From positions 1 through 64,000 of the forward strand of contig JBJELD010000028.1 of the NCBI GenBank assembly GCA_051878975.1: a stretch of 64,000 bases of DNA, given 5' to 3'. The DNA is from Caccovicinus sp051878975. Its GTDB lineage: Bacteria; Bacillota; Clostridia; Lachnospirales; Lachnospiraceae. The number at the start of each line of letters is the position of its first letter. Within the stretch, counting starts at the first letter, position 1. The notes below the pieces were generated by a model. The model was given only the letters and a program-made list of their open reading frames with translations, made no database searches and was not told the origin of the DNA. Both the position numbers and the translations under genes were made by a program. Positions 1 to 9,259 of this stretch are shown one piece after another.

Positions 1-1239
1 GAATGGTGATAAAAACTGCGGCAGAACGCTGGCAGTTGTATAAACAGATGGAAGGAATGCAGATAGAACTGCATCATCCAAAACCGTCTTATCGCACTTA
101 TATAAAGAAGAAAAATGGTAAGCTCCGCCCATTGTCAATCCCGACAATCCGGGATAGAGTTTACCAATTCATTATAAAAAGTGTATTGGAACCCCAGTGG
201 GAAGCACGGTTTGAACCCGGTTCCTATGGATTCCGACCAAAAAGGGGCTGTCATGATGCTGTACAAAGAATCGTGATGAGCACGCAGAAAGGCGGAAAAC
301 GATGGATATTTGAAGGGGATTTTAAAGGCTGCTTCGATAACTTGAACCATGATTACATACTAAACAAAATCGGAGACTTTCCGTATAAAGAACTGGTCAA
401 AAAGTGGCTGAAAGCAGGATATGTAGATAATGGCGTATTCAACGATACGGAATCCGGTTCTGGTCAGGGAAATATTGTTTCACCGCTGTTGGCAAACATT
501 GCCCTGATGGGAATGGAAGAGACGCTTGGCATTCGATACAGAGCGCAGAATAGAAACGGAAAATATGCAGGACACACCAACGAAACCGCATACTCGCTAA
601 GTTTTTATGCTGATGATTTTGCAGTCGCATGTAAGACCAGGGAAGATGCAGAAAAGATATACGATAAGCTGAAACCGTATCTGGAAGCCAGAGGATTGGA
701 ACTATCTGAAGAGAAGACACGGATTGTGAATATCTCGGAAGGATTCAATTTCCTTGGATTCAATATCAGGATGTTTCCGACATGGTATGGTGAGATACTA
801 CTTACCCGACCATCGAAGGAAACCATGAAGAAGAGTAAGGACAAAATACGTGAAATATTTCGAAAATGCAACGGAAGAAAAACCGATGAACTAATCCGCC
901 AGTTGAATCCAGTGATTATCGGCCTGGCAGGTTACTGGTCACCTTTTAATTCCAAGCAGGCATTTAAGGAAATAGACGATTATATCTGGAAGAAGACAGT
1001 TAAATATCTGAAAAGATGCCATCATAACAAGGGTATCAAATGGATATGGAAAAAATATTTTGCACCTGACAAAACAGGGCAGAGTAAGAGCCAGTGGATA
1101 CTAACTGCTCCGGATACGAAGAACCAGCTGAAGAGAATGGCATAGATTCCTATAGTCAGGCATCCGCTGATAAAACATTGTGCACTCTGTACAATTCTGA
1201 ATTCCAGAACTATTTTGAAGAAAGACATCAAAGGGAGTT
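1..1239 (+). pseudogene. ltrA: Group II intron reverse transcriptase/maturase, disrupted
   Basis: The frame is open from the window edge to a TAG at 1143-1145. It shows the reverse transcriptase core: the GDFKGCFDN block, SGQGNIVSPLLANI, the YADD catalytic motif (residues 202-205 counted from the ATG at 3) and then the maturase X domain. The related copy at about 16.7 kb has TGG (Trp) where this copy has TAG. About 30 bases further on, one base is missing relative to that copy, so the tail continues in another frame (NYFEERHQR). The C-terminal HNH zinc region of the other copy is not recognisable here. The protein is therefore likely truncated after the X domain. The N terminus is upstream of the window. 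Confidence 0.85.
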
Positions 1240-1344
1240 CGGACGATTGCTAATAGCAGAAGAAACTGTGAAAGAGAGAATCGACAACTCCGGTTCGCAG
1301 GAATTGTGTAAGTTTATGAAAGGATCTCGGGTGAAAGAGCGCCT

Positions 1345-1378
1345 GGGCTGTATGTCTTAAAGGGGCCTTGTACAGCTC
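1345..1378 (+). ncRNA. Candidate group II intron domain V
   Basis: This 34-nt hairpin has outer arms GGGCTGTA and TACAGCTC, and its length matches the usual 34 nt of domain V. It is followed at about 1401-1435 by a second hairpin with arms CATCTG and CAGATG that could be domain VI. The call rests on size, position downstream of the reverse transcriptase and pairing by eye; the catalytic triad was not aligned. Confidence 0.5.
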
Positions 1379-1440
1379 TGGGGAAAAGAGGGAGTAATCC
1401 ATCTGCTTTAACTGGATGAACCAGAACAGATGATAAGACG

Positions 1441-1602
1441 ATGAGAAAAAAGATAAAAATATGCTTTGCGGCATCTTCGGGTGGTCATTATGAGCAGTTG
1501 TTGATGTTGCAGCCTTTAATGGAAAGATATGACAGCATTGTTGTAACGGAAAAAACGACGTATGAAGCAGAAATAAAAAAACATACTGTCTTAGTCAAGT
1601 AA
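1441..1602 (+). pseudogene. PssD/Alg14-like glycosyltransferase subunit, N-terminal fragment
   Basis: The 53-residue frame begins MRKKIKICFAASSGGHYEQL, which resembles the start of the intact PssD-like protein at 18182 (KKVCLICSAGGHLEQIKQL). The SGGH nucleotide-sugar transferase start motif is present. The frame then ends at TAA and the remaining roughly 100 residues are missing. It lies directly after intron remnant A and before a decayed ugd, so it is a leftover of an older pssDE pair. A functional product is unlikely. Confidence 0.7.
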
Positions 1603-1609
1603 ATCGTAA

Positions 1610-2660
1610 GGAGAAATCCTTTCTTATTCATATGGCAAAAAATACAATGAAATCCTTTCAAATATTGTAATGGCTGCCTACTGGATTGCGGAATATGTAG
1701 AGAACGATTGCCTCATTGTTGTGAAATCTACGGTGCCGGTAGGAACAAACGACAAAGTGGAAGAATGCATATATGATCTGATGGTTAAAAATGTAAAAGT
1801 AGAGGTTGGAAGCAATCTGGAATTTTTGTCTCAGGGAACTGCAGTGTGCGATATGTTCCATGTAAAACGAATCGTAATCGGAACTAACTGCAGAAAAGCG
1901 GAAAGAATCCTGAGGGAAATTTACGAGCCTTCCTACATTCCTATTGTGTCAATCGGCTGCCGTTCTGCCGAAATCATCAAATATGTTTGCAGTGATTTCC
2001 TGGTTCCTAAGATATTCTATATGAATGAGATTGCGAATCTGTGTGAACTGGTTGGAGCTGATATTTACGATGTGACTGAAGGAATGAAATATGATCCGAG
2101 AATTGGAAAGAATTTTCTGAAAGTGGGAATTGGCTATGGTGGTTTCTGTTTTCCCAAGGATGCGAAAACCCGAAAGTTTCTCGCTAAACAAAATGGTTAT
2201 GTTTTAAAAACAGTGGAAGCAACTGTTGTTGTAAACGAGATACAGAAAGTGCGGCTTTTGAAAAGGTTGTGTTCAGGCTTCTTACGTTCTTTGACTGAAA
2301 ATAGCTGTTTTGGGTCTAACCTTTAAGGTAGAAATTGACGATTTAAGGGAATCACCTGCTCTAAAAATTAATGAACTGCTGTTTGAGGCAGGAGTTGAAC
2401 CTTATATCTAGGATCCTGTGGGTATGGATCTCTTCAAAGAGCAGTATCCAATTGCAAAGACATATAAAGGAATGAGTATGTATACGGATGTGTCCCAAGA
2501 GGCATTAGCTAGTGTAAATGTGTGCTTTATATTTACAAAGTGGAAGGAGATCCAGGAGATGGAACCGTCCCAATACAGAGCACTGATGAAAAATCCACTG
2601 GGATATGACGGACGGAATATATATGCACCGAAGGCAATGAGAAATGTAGGCGTTGAATAG
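1610..2660 (+). pseudogene. ugd: UDP-glucose/UDP-sugar 6-dehydrogenase, degraded
   Basis: Recognisable pieces of UDP-glucose 6-dehydrogenase are spread over two frames. The first frame (ATG at 1670, open to 2326) carries the KSTVPVGTNDKVEE segment of the NAD domain, the central helix region (EIANLCELVGADIYDVTEGM) and the catalytic cysteine block, read here as GGFCFPKD instead of the usual GGSCFPKD. The N-terminal Rossmann nucleotide loop is missing. The C-terminal UDP-binding domain (VLGLTFK, DPVGMDLF, FIFTKW, DGRN) continues in a different frame and also has an internal TAG at 2409-2411. The enzyme would supply UDP-glucuronate for polysaccharide synthesis. With a truncated start, one frameshift and one stop it is a pseudogene. 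Confidence 0.85.
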
Positions 2661-2693
2661 TACAGTATTGGAAGAATATGAGAGGGAAAAAGA

Positions 2694-3716
2694 ATGGAGA
2701 CAAAAGAACTGGCAGTTGTTTATATATGTGACGATCGCTATATTTGGTTGTTGGGAATATCTATGATTTCACTGATGGAATGCAATAAAGATGTCAATAT
2801 CTATATCTTGGGACAGGATATCCAGGAGGATAACAAAAAGAAGATTTTTGAGATAGCAGAGGAACATGGCGTTTCTTGCTGTTTGTTGAATGTGCCCAGG
2901 AGATTGCAAAAAGAGCAGTTAGAAGGTAAAAGATGGCCTTCAGTCGCATTTGTCAGGCTTTTTATGGCTGAAATTTTGCCAGATACTGTAAAACGGGCCT
3001 TATATCTCGATTGTGACACATTAATCAAAGGAGAGATATGCTTGCTGAAAGATTGGAACATGGGGGGGAATTTGTTTTGCGGAGTAAAAGACTGTGTCAG
3101 CAGGCAATACAAGAAGAACATTGGTCTGGCGGAAGATGATAACTATATAAATGGCGGTGTATTGCTGGCGGATATAGATGCATTGCGGAAAATAAATGTG
3201 GCTCGCAGGATTAATCATTTTTTCAGGAAGTATTTCTATGCCATGAGTTATCCGGATCAGGATGTATTGAACGCAGTTTTTAAGGGCAGGATCGGGATTC
3301 TTCCTCCAGAATATAATGTGATGACCATTGTTTTTAAGTGGTCATATAACGAACTAAAGTTGCTCAGGTATCCTGTGGATTACTATTCTGAGAAAGAAAT
3401 GAAAAGAGCAAGGGAATATCCGGTAGTTGTCCATTTTACTCAGAACTTGCTTACTGTCAGGCCATGGTTCCAAAGCTCGAACCATCCTCTGAGGGAGGAG
3501 TTTAAATGGTATATGGACAGGAGCCCGTGGAAGAATAAGGTAAAGGACAGGGTTCCTGTCTGTGGAGTTAGAACTTTGGGAATGCAAGTGTGCATGATAT
3601 TGCCTAAAGCGTTCGCTCTGCGGGCTGCAGGATTTTTTCACGGAATGTGGTATCCGTATCTGGTATATTTGAAAAATAAATTTTTACGGAGGAAAATTTC
3701 ATATGATATTTATTAA
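2694..3716 (+). CDS. Glycosyltransferase family 8
   Basis: This 340-residue protein has the GT8 retaining-transferase layout. It starts with a nucleotide-binding strand (LAVVYICDDRYIWLLGISMISL). The metal-binding DxD is in LYLDCD (Asp106 and Asp108), NGGVLLADI lies near residue 153 and a C-terminal HFTQ is near residue 260. GT8 enzymes transfer glucose or galactose from UDP-sugars, here presumably onto a lipid-linked capsule repeat unit at the inner membrane face. A GAGAGGG ribosome site precedes the ATG. The gene overlaps the downstream acetyltransferase by 14 bases, which suggests translational coupling. Donor and acceptor cannot be read from the sequence. Confidence 0.85.
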   Translation: METKELAVVYICDDRYIWLLGISMISLMECNKDVNIYILGQDIQEDNKKKIFEIAEEHGVSCCLLNVPRRLQKEQLEGKRWPSVAFVRLFMAEILPDTVKRALYLDCDTLIKGEICLLKDWNMGGNLFCGVKDCVSRQYKKNIGLAEDDNYINGGVLLADIDALRKINVARRINHFFRKYFYAMSYPDQDVLNAVFKGRIGILPPEYNVMTIVFKWSYNELKLLRYPVDYYSEKEMKRAREYPVVVHFTQNLLTVRPWFQSSNHPLREEFKWYMDRSPWKNKVKDRVPVCGVRTLGMQVCMILPKAFALRAAGFFHGMWYPYLVYLKNKFLRRKISYDIY

Positions 3717-4236
3717 AGCCTATTATCATATCACCGCCGTTATCAAGCTGCTTTTATTTCGGATTCTCTATGGCAGAAGGCTGTCTGTAGGAAATAAGAC
3801 TACATTCCGGCGTGATTTTTCTATTTCGATCCAAGCAGAGGGGAAGATTGCGATTGGTTCCGGATGTTTTTTCAATCATGGCTGCTCCCTGAGCAGCAGG
3901 GGAACCATTAAAATAGGAAATGGTGATATATTCGGTGAAAACGTAAAATTTTATGACCACAATCATAGATTTTATGGTCCAGAACCCATCAAGGAACAGG
4001 GATATTCTGTGGGAGAGATCCATATTGGCGATCATTGTTGGGTTGGAAGTAATGTGACTTTTTTGAAGGGGAGTGTAGTGGGAGATGGATGCGTGATCGG
4101 AACTGGCTGTGTTATAAGCGGAAACATTCCGGAATGGACAGTAGTTACCTGTAGCCAGAGCCTGGATTTGAATAAAATTAAAAGAAGTACACCGGGACAC
4201 GAAACTTATGGAAGAAAGGAGAAAAGGTGTTTGTAG
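3703..4236 (+). CDS. Left-handed beta-helix O-acetyltransferase
   Basis: The 177-residue protein has a short hydrophobic start and then hexapeptide-type turns (IGSGCFF, IGNGDIFGENV, IGDHCWVGSNV, VVGDGCVIGTGCVI) typical of the left-handed beta-helix acetyltransferases. The conserved FYDHNH segment resembles the catalytic-His region of the maltose/galactoside/NodL group. It likely acetylates a sugar of the capsule repeat unit using acetyl-CoA in the cytoplasm. A GGAGG site sits about 10 bases before the ATG, and the start overlaps the upstream GT8 gene. The tail after the helix is short and basic. The acceptor is unknown. Confidence 0.85.
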   Translation: MIFIKAYYHITAVIKLLLFRILYGRRLSVGNKTTFRRDFSISIQAEGKIAIGSGCFFNHGCSLSSRGTIKIGNGDIFGENVKFYDHNHRFYGPEPIKEQGYSVGEIHIGDHCWVGSNVTFLKGSVVGDGCVIGTGCVISGNIPEWTVVTCSQSLDLNKIKRSTPGHETYGRKEKRCL

Positions 4237-4263
4237 TTCTGTAAACATCATGTGAGTGTAATT

Positions 4264-5712
4264 ATGGAAGATTACAAATTGGGCAATTTGTTACTTGAGA
4301 TGGCGAAAAAATATGATGATCAGCCTGCATTTTTGTTTTTGGGAAAGAAGGAACAACTGATTCCGGTTATGTATAAGGATTTTCTAAACGATCTGAGCGG
4401 AGGTGTTTCATCTATCAGAGAGATGAAAGAAAGTCGGATCGCTATATTGGGATACAATTCCTATCAATGGATACTGACTGCACTTTCAATATTACTGGAA
4501 GGAAAAAATTTGATACTTATGGACCCGAATCTGAATAATGACGACTTGGAGTACCTTCTGGAATATACAGATGCGGAATGCCTTATGACCTCTGCGGAGT
4601 TGAAAGAAGAAATGACATTTCTACAGGATAAGATAGCCATTGAGCTTTTTGTGGATAGAAGAAAATGGTCTCAGGAGGGTGAAAGTCTACAAGGACTTCC
4701 GCAGGAAAATAGTGATTTCATTTGTTTTACTTCAGGAACATCAAAAAGTACCAAAGGCGTTGTTATCACAACAGAAGTTTTAGTAAAACATATTCTTTTG
4801 GCAGAAAGTATTTTCCCCGGCAGGCAGGCGGAACGCTTCTTTTTGCCGCTGCCTTTCCATCATATTTATGGACTGACCATGCTTTTCCATATTTTGAAAA
4901 AGGGTGGAGTGGTGTGTATGGGCGCATCTTCCAGATACTTAAAAAAAGAGGCACAACTTTTTGATCCACATATTGCTATGCTCGTTCCCAGTATGATTGA
5001 GTTCCTGTTTAAAAATGAAAAGATAATGCCAAGTCTGCACAAAGTGATTCTGGGAGGTAGCCGCTGCCGTCCGGAGCTTGCAGAGCTGATAAGACGGCAG
5101 GGGACTACTGTTATCAATATGTATGGTTCTTCTGAAACAGTAGGTTTGGTAGCGTACAGCCAGCCGGATGGCGATGAACAATGGCTGATGCCTTATGGGC
5201 CTATTCGTTTTCAGTTAAGCGAAGAGGGAGAACTGGGAGTGATCCTGCCCTTCTGTATGAAAGGATATTATAAAAAAGAAGAAGATACCCGGAAGGTGCT
5301 CGGCGGAAATTGTGTTTGGACGGGAGATGCAGCAGTGATCAATGAGGATGGCCAGGTAATGATCTTAGGGAGGCTACGGGATACGCTTGTTCTTGAAAAC
5401 GGAGAAAAGATTTTCGTGGAAGATATAGACAGTGCTTTGACAAATATGAATGGAGTGGACGAAGGAGCAGCGTTCTATCTTCCAGAATACGGAATCATAG
5501 CGGTTGTGATGGAGAAGCCTTTGGCAAGTCGGTGTGAAATACAGGAGCAGATCGAATCCTATAACAGAAACTACAGTCCCAGGCAGAGGATCAAGCATGT
5601 ATGGTATAAAAAAGAGAAACTTCCGCGTACCTCTACTGGGAAGTTGAAACGATATCTTTTGGAAAGAGAGTATAGGAATTTGAGAAAGAATGGCGGTCTG
5701 AAAGAGGAATAG
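4264..5712 (+). CDS. AMP-dependent acyl ligase/synthetase (module A)
   Basis: This 482-residue member of the ANL adenylating family has the phosphate loop TSGTSKSTKG near residue 156, MYGSSE near 286, WTGD near 352, GRLRD near 369 and the C-terminal lysine in TSTGK (about 460). These are the residues expected for acyl-adenylate formation and thioester transfer. It is shorter than typical fatty-acyl-CoA synthetases and closer in size to DltA-like ligases that load carrier proteins. An acyl carrier protein gene sits in the same cluster at 15017, which suggests that the acceptor is ACP rather than CoA; this is inference. A GTG at 4252 is an alternative start. Neither start has a strong ribosome site. 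Confidence 0.8.
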   Translation: MEDYKLGNLLLEMAKKYDDQPAFLFLGKKEQLIPVMYKDFLNDLSGGVSSIREMKESRIAILGYNSYQWILTALSILLEGKNLILMDPNLNNDDLEYLLEYTDAECLMTSAELKEEMTFLQDKIAIELFVDRRKWSQEGESLQGLPQENSDFICFTSGTSKSTKGVVITTEVLVKHILLAESIFPGRQAERFFLPLPFHHIYGLTMLFHILKKGGVVCMGASSRYLKKEAQLFDPHIAMLVPSMIEFLFKNEKIMPSLHKVILGGSRCRPELAELIRRQGTTVINMYGSSETVGLVAYSQPDGDEQWLMPYGPIRFQLSEEGELGVILPFCMKGYYKKEEDTRKVLGGNCVWTGDAAVINEDGQVMILGRLRDTLVLENGEKIFVEDIDSALTNMNGVDEGAAFYLPEYGIIAVVMEKPLASRCEIQEQIESYNRNYSPRQRIKHVWYKKEKLPRTSTGKLKRYLLEREYRNLRKNGGLKEE

Positions 5713-5715
5713 GTC

Positions 5716-7410
5716 ATGGGAATTGAGATATACAGAAATGAAAATCGAGAGGTCAGAGCTGCTTTTGAGCATGTGATGACAAATATGTATCTGGAAAAGA
5801 TAAAGCAAGGCTATAAAACGTATGCCATATGTGGATGCAGTCCGGGGACCGGGGCAACGGCTGCCTGTCTGGAATTAGCTGTTTTATTTGCGGAAGCAGG
5901 CTGGAAAACCGTTCTTGTTGATATGGATTTCCGTAAGGAAAAGTTCTGCCAGAATTTAGATGAGATGACAGGAGCAGACGGGGTGTCAAATTATGCTTTA
6001 AGTACGATCTCCTGGAGGGATACTATATCTGAAACAAATGTAAAAAATTTAAGCTATATCGGAAGTGGGACAGCGTTGGGGGATGGTGCGGTAAAGGTTT
6101 TATGTTCCGGCAGATTGGAAGAAATGATGCAGGAACTTCGCAGGGAATATGATTTTATTATTATTGACATGCCTTCCTTGGCAACTTCTCTGGACGGGAA
6201 AGTTTTGTGTTCAATGGCGGATGCGGTGGTTCTGGTGGTGGCCGCTGGAGAAACGAGGAAGAAACAACTGGAAAAGGCTAAGCGTCAAATGGACGAATTG
6301 GAATTACCAATTGCTGGGGTAGTGGTTTCGAAAGCACAGCCACAACTTTACCGCCAGTATATGGATCATTTTGACTATTTTGAGAAGAAGGAATATTTGA
6401 GAAAAGATGTACCAAAAACAGAACAGAGTGTTTTTTGGAAAAAAAGTTGGAAGTTACTAAAAAAAATTGTTGGCCTGTTCTGTGCGGTGTGTATAATCTT
6501 TTTACCCTGTATGGTTGCATATGCTGAACCGGAAGCAACTGCGTCCTCGATTCAGAATCAGAGATCACCCGTTGTCTTAGCGCAGAGATATTTGGTAGAA
6601 GGTGAGGCGGCACCTGGAAATGAATTTAATGTAGTCATCCAAGTGAAGAATATGGATGCTGTTTTGGCAGTTTCACAGGTGAAGACCAGCCTTCAGATTA
6701 AGACAGAGGGAGTATATCTGACAAAAGGAGACGTAAATCAACGATATCAGGAAATTCTAAGGGCAGGTGAGACGGTAGACTATACGTTTTGTTTTGTGGC
6801 GTCAGAAAATCTGGAAAAGGGATGGCAGACCAGTATGATCCTAGAATGCTGTTTTACTTATATGTCGGAGACAGGAACCATGGGTTCTAATACCACAGCA
6901 TTTTCAATTGATCTTTCAAAACGTTCGGAACTGGAAATTTTGGATGTTAATGTTCCAGACAAGGTGTACCGCTACATTCCAACACTTCTGGATATCAAAT
7001 ATGAAAATGCAGGACAAACACCGCTAAAGAATATTTTCATGAAAATCAAAGGGAATATTGTGCCATCCGAACAGTCCATTCCTCTGGAAGCTGTGGCTGT
7101 AGGGCAGCGTATAAATACGGAAAAATACATAACGTTCACAGGAAGTGGAGATCAGGAGATAGAGATCGAAGTTTGTTATGAGGATGAGGACGGATGCATC
7201 CATGAGATTGCGCCGCTTCGTTTGAGCGTGCAGGTAGCACAGGAGGAAGAAAGTCCATATGCTGCTGGCAGTGAAAGCAAAAATAGATTTTTGGATGGAA
7301 AAGCGATGTCAACTGCGTTCACATTGCTGACAGCTTTTGTCCTGCTTGTTCTGTTGAGACTGGGGATTATTTTGGACAGGAAACGAGCCGCATCGAGAGA
7401 AAGGGAATAA
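5716..7410 (+). CDS. BY-kinase-like (CpsD-type) ATPase domain fused to a membrane/extracytoplasmic domain
   Basis: The 564-residue protein has two parts. Residues 1-230 resemble CpsD/EpsB tyrosine autokinases: a P-loop position reading CSPGTGATAA, Walker A' VLVDMD (67-71), Walker B FIIIDMP (147-152) and several tyrosines near 212-227. The P-loop lysine expected at position 47 is alanine, so ATP binding or kinase activity is doubtful. Residues 241-270 form a basic and then hydrophobic stretch ending VAYA, just like a signal peptide or a membrane segment. Residues 271-530 look like an extracytoplasmic beta-sandwich region of the CARDB/S-layer adhesion kind (weak recognition). A second membrane segment lies at about 533-553 with a basic tail. 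The gene is 3 bases after the ligase and 3 bases before the Wzz-like gene, which supports a role in chain-length or export control. Confidence 0.7.
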   Translation: MGIEIYRNENREVRAAFEHVMTNMYLEKIKQGYKTYAICGCSPGTGATAACLELAVLFAEAGWKTVLVDMDFRKEKFCQNLDEMTGADGVSNYALSTISWRDTISETNVKNLSYIGSGTALGDGAVKVLCSGRLEEMMQELRREYDFIIIDMPSLATSLDGKVLCSMADAVVLVVAAGETRKKQLEKAKRQMDELELPIAGVVVSKAQPQLYRQYMDHFDYFEKKEYLRKDVPKTEQSVFWKKSWKLLKKIVGLFCAVCIIFLPCMVAYAEPEATASSIQNQRSPVVLAQRYLVEGEAAPGNEFNVVIQVKNMDAVLAVSQVKTSLQIKTEGVYLTKGDVNQRYQEILRAGETVDYTFCFVASENLEKGWQTSMILECCFTYMSETGTMGSNTTAFSIDLSKRSELEILDVNVPDKVYRYIPTLLDIKYENAGQTPLKNIFMKIKGNIVPSEQSIPLEAVAVGQRINTEKYITFTGSGDQEIEIEVCYEDEDGCIHEIAPLRLSVQVAQEEESPYAAGSESKNRFLDGKAMSTAFTLLTAFVLLVLLRLGIILDRKRAASRERE

Positions 7411-7413
7411 GGT

Positions 7414-8124
7414 ATGGATTTTAATAGGATTATATGTATTGATTTTGAATATTGTGCATCAGAAATAAAAAAACGGCTTTCACAGATACTTGCGGCGGCA
7501 ATGGCCGGTGTTGTACTCGGTGTATTTGTATCTTTTTTTGTGATTGGACAGGATGATTCTTATCGCGCTACAGCTACTGTATATAGTTTTGCTGATGGCT
7601 CTTATGATGAGTCGGCCCAAGGACTTAATGCTCTGAGAGCTTATTCAGAAATTGTAAAATCTAGAAAGATCGCGGAGCGGGCCAAGGTTCTTTTGGGACC
7701 AACGAGCCTTACTGTAAGTGAGATTTACAATATGATATCCATCGATGCCCGCTTTATACAAGGAAGTACATATATCTATGAAGATAAAACGGCAGTTTTG
7801 AAGATTTACGCGGATTCTTCTAGCCAAACGGACAGTACAGCGGTGGTAAATGCGGTGGCAGATGCTTTTGTACAGGAAATCAACCATCTCTCCGATTCAA
7901 ATGCAATGCGAGTGTTGGATTATTCTGCTGGAGCAGGCAAAATATATGACGCTGCGAAGCAGAGGACCTTGGCAATCTATGGATGTGCTGCAGGTGCTGC
8001 ATTCCTCTATATACTGTATGTTTTTTTGCGGGTGATTCTTTCTCCGAATGTTGAAACGGTAAAGGATATGGAACTGTACGGACAGCTTACGATTCTTGGA
8101 ATGATTCCGGATTTTAAAGAGTAG
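7414..8124 (+). CDS. Wzz/CpsC-like chain-length determinant (module A)
   Basis: The 236-residue protein has a membrane segment at about 24-46 and another at about 185-207 flanking an extracytoplasmic region. It ends with the short cytoplasmic LTILGMIPDF segment typical of CpsC-type adaptor proteins. Such proteins set polysaccharide length together with a CpsD kinase and activate it. Here the adjacent partner is the atypical ATPase fusion at 5716 instead of a normal CpsD. Spacing to the neighbours on both sides is only a few bases, so the genes are surely co-transcribed. Confidence 0.85.
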   Translation: MDFNRIICIDFEYCASEIKKRLSQILAAAMAGVVLGVFVSFFVIGQDDSYRATATVYSFADGSYDESAQGLNALRAYSEIVKSRKIAERAKVLLGPTSLTVSEIYNMISIDARFIQGSTYIYEDKTAVLKIYADSSSQTDSTAVVNAVADAFVQEINHLSDSNAMRVLDYSAGAGKIYDAAKQRTLAIYGCAAGAAFLYILYVFLRVILSPNVETVKDMELYGQLTILGMIPDFKE

Positions 8125-8133
8125 GTGGCTGTG

Positions 8134-9240
8134 ATGTATGTTTATCTTATTGTGTTAGGTATATCCCTGTTTTTTTCAAAATTGGCTGTGAATGCAAAAT
8201 CATACCCGGCGCTTGCGGGTACCTATCGTTTGTTCGCGATATTTTCATTTTTGCCATTTGCAGTTAATTCGATGTTCCGGGGACAGGTAGGGACAGACTG
8301 GCCGATCTATGATTCCTATTACTACTATATCAACCATGGGATCAAGACTTTCTCAGAACCGCTTTTTAATTTTTTGAATCGGGTGCTTTATAAGATCTCT
8401 CCAAATTCGGAATTGTTGTTCGCGAATGTAAGCTTTATTACACTGTTGTTTTTTTTTCTTGGGATTTATCAGCAGTCAGAGATGATTCCATTCAGTATCC
8501 TGCTGTTTTTTCTGTCGAATAAGTATTTTATGTCTTTAAATCAGATACGGCAGATGATGGCAATGAGCATATTTGTTTTTGCGTTTAAGTTTATAGAGCA
8601 GCGTCGTATGGGAGCGTATATGTTCAGTATCCTGATAGCTTGTCTTATCCATACTTCTACCATTATCTACATACCTATTTATTTTTTATATGGAAAAGAT
8701 TACAGTGCAAAAAAACTGATAGATATCTTTTTTCTATATTGTATATGTTTGCCTGCTGTCAAGGTACTTTTTCCTGCCGTGGTGAAATTTACGCGCTTTG
8801 CATGGTATTTTGACAGTCAGTATAATTTGAATAATTTTTATGTTGTTGGATTTGCGGTTTCGATAGTGGTTTTTGTCCTGCACATTGTCCTGTTGTATAG
8901 GCAGGAAAAGCAGATAAAGAAAGAATGCAGATACATAGAAGATGGTGATGTGGGAGAGGACAGAAAGAAGATGGGCTTTATGGCGTTGATATCCATGTTG
9001 CCCTGCATGCTACTTCTTATGTCTTCGGTTCTCCCTCAGGTTTCAAGGATTGCGGAAGGATTTGCCGTGATCCAGATATTCAGTTTTCCTGCTTTTTTTA
9101 AACGGGAGAAAAACAGATATGTGCGGATGGTTGCTGCATTGCTGCTTGTGGCTTTATATGGAAGTAAGCTCATATACGACGTATATAAAAATCACTGGTA
9201 TGGGGTACTCCCATATCACACGATATTTTTCAGTGGTTAG
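8134..9240 (+). CDS. EpsG-like polysaccharide polymerase (Wzy-type)
   Basis: The 368-residue protein is mostly membrane segments (about ten) with the FRGQVGTDWPIYDSYY block and the LNQIRQMMAMSIFVF segment typical of the EpsG family of exopolysaccharide polymerases. It would join lipid-linked repeat units at the outer membrane face of the cytoplasmic membrane. The ATG at 8134 is chosen because AGGTGG at 8123-8128 is correctly spaced from it. A GTG at 8125 lies inside that site. It follows the Wzz gene directly, a common pairing. Confidence 0.85.
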   Translation: MYVYLIVLGISLFFSKLAVNAKSYPALAGTYRLFAIFSFLPFAVNSMFRGQVGTDWPIYDSYYYYINHGIKTFSEPLFNFLNRVLYKISPNSELLFANVSFITLLFFFLGIYQQSEMIPFSILLFFLSNKYFMSLNQIRQMMAMSIFVFAFKFIEQRRMGAYMFSILIACLIHTSTIIYIPIYFLYGKDYSAKKLIDIFFLYCICLPAVKVLFPAVVKFTRFAWYFDSQYNLNNFYVVGFAVSIVVFVLHIVLLYRQEKQIKKECRYIEDGDVGEDRKKMGFMALISMLPCMLLLMSSVLPQVSRIAEGFAVIQIFSFPAFFKREKNRYVRMVAALLLVALYGSKLIYDVYKNHWYGVLPYHTIFFSG

Positions 9241-9259
9241 TAATTACAAGGGGGAAAAG

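Larger units (their letters stand above)
1..1440 (+). mobile_element. Group II intron remnant A (5' end outside window)
   Basis: This element holds a group II intron reverse transcriptase followed by a candidate domain V at 1345-1378 and a domain VI-like hairpin at about 1401-1435. The 3' boundary is placed just before the pssD-like start codon at 1441. The 5' part lies outside the window. Its encoded protein is broken by a stop and a frameshift, so mobility by its own protein looks lost. The end position is an estimate. Confidence 0.7.

Noticed and set aside
1..1440. Active group II intron
   Set aside because: The maturase has an internal stop and a frameshift and the 5' half is not in view, so activity cannot be supported.
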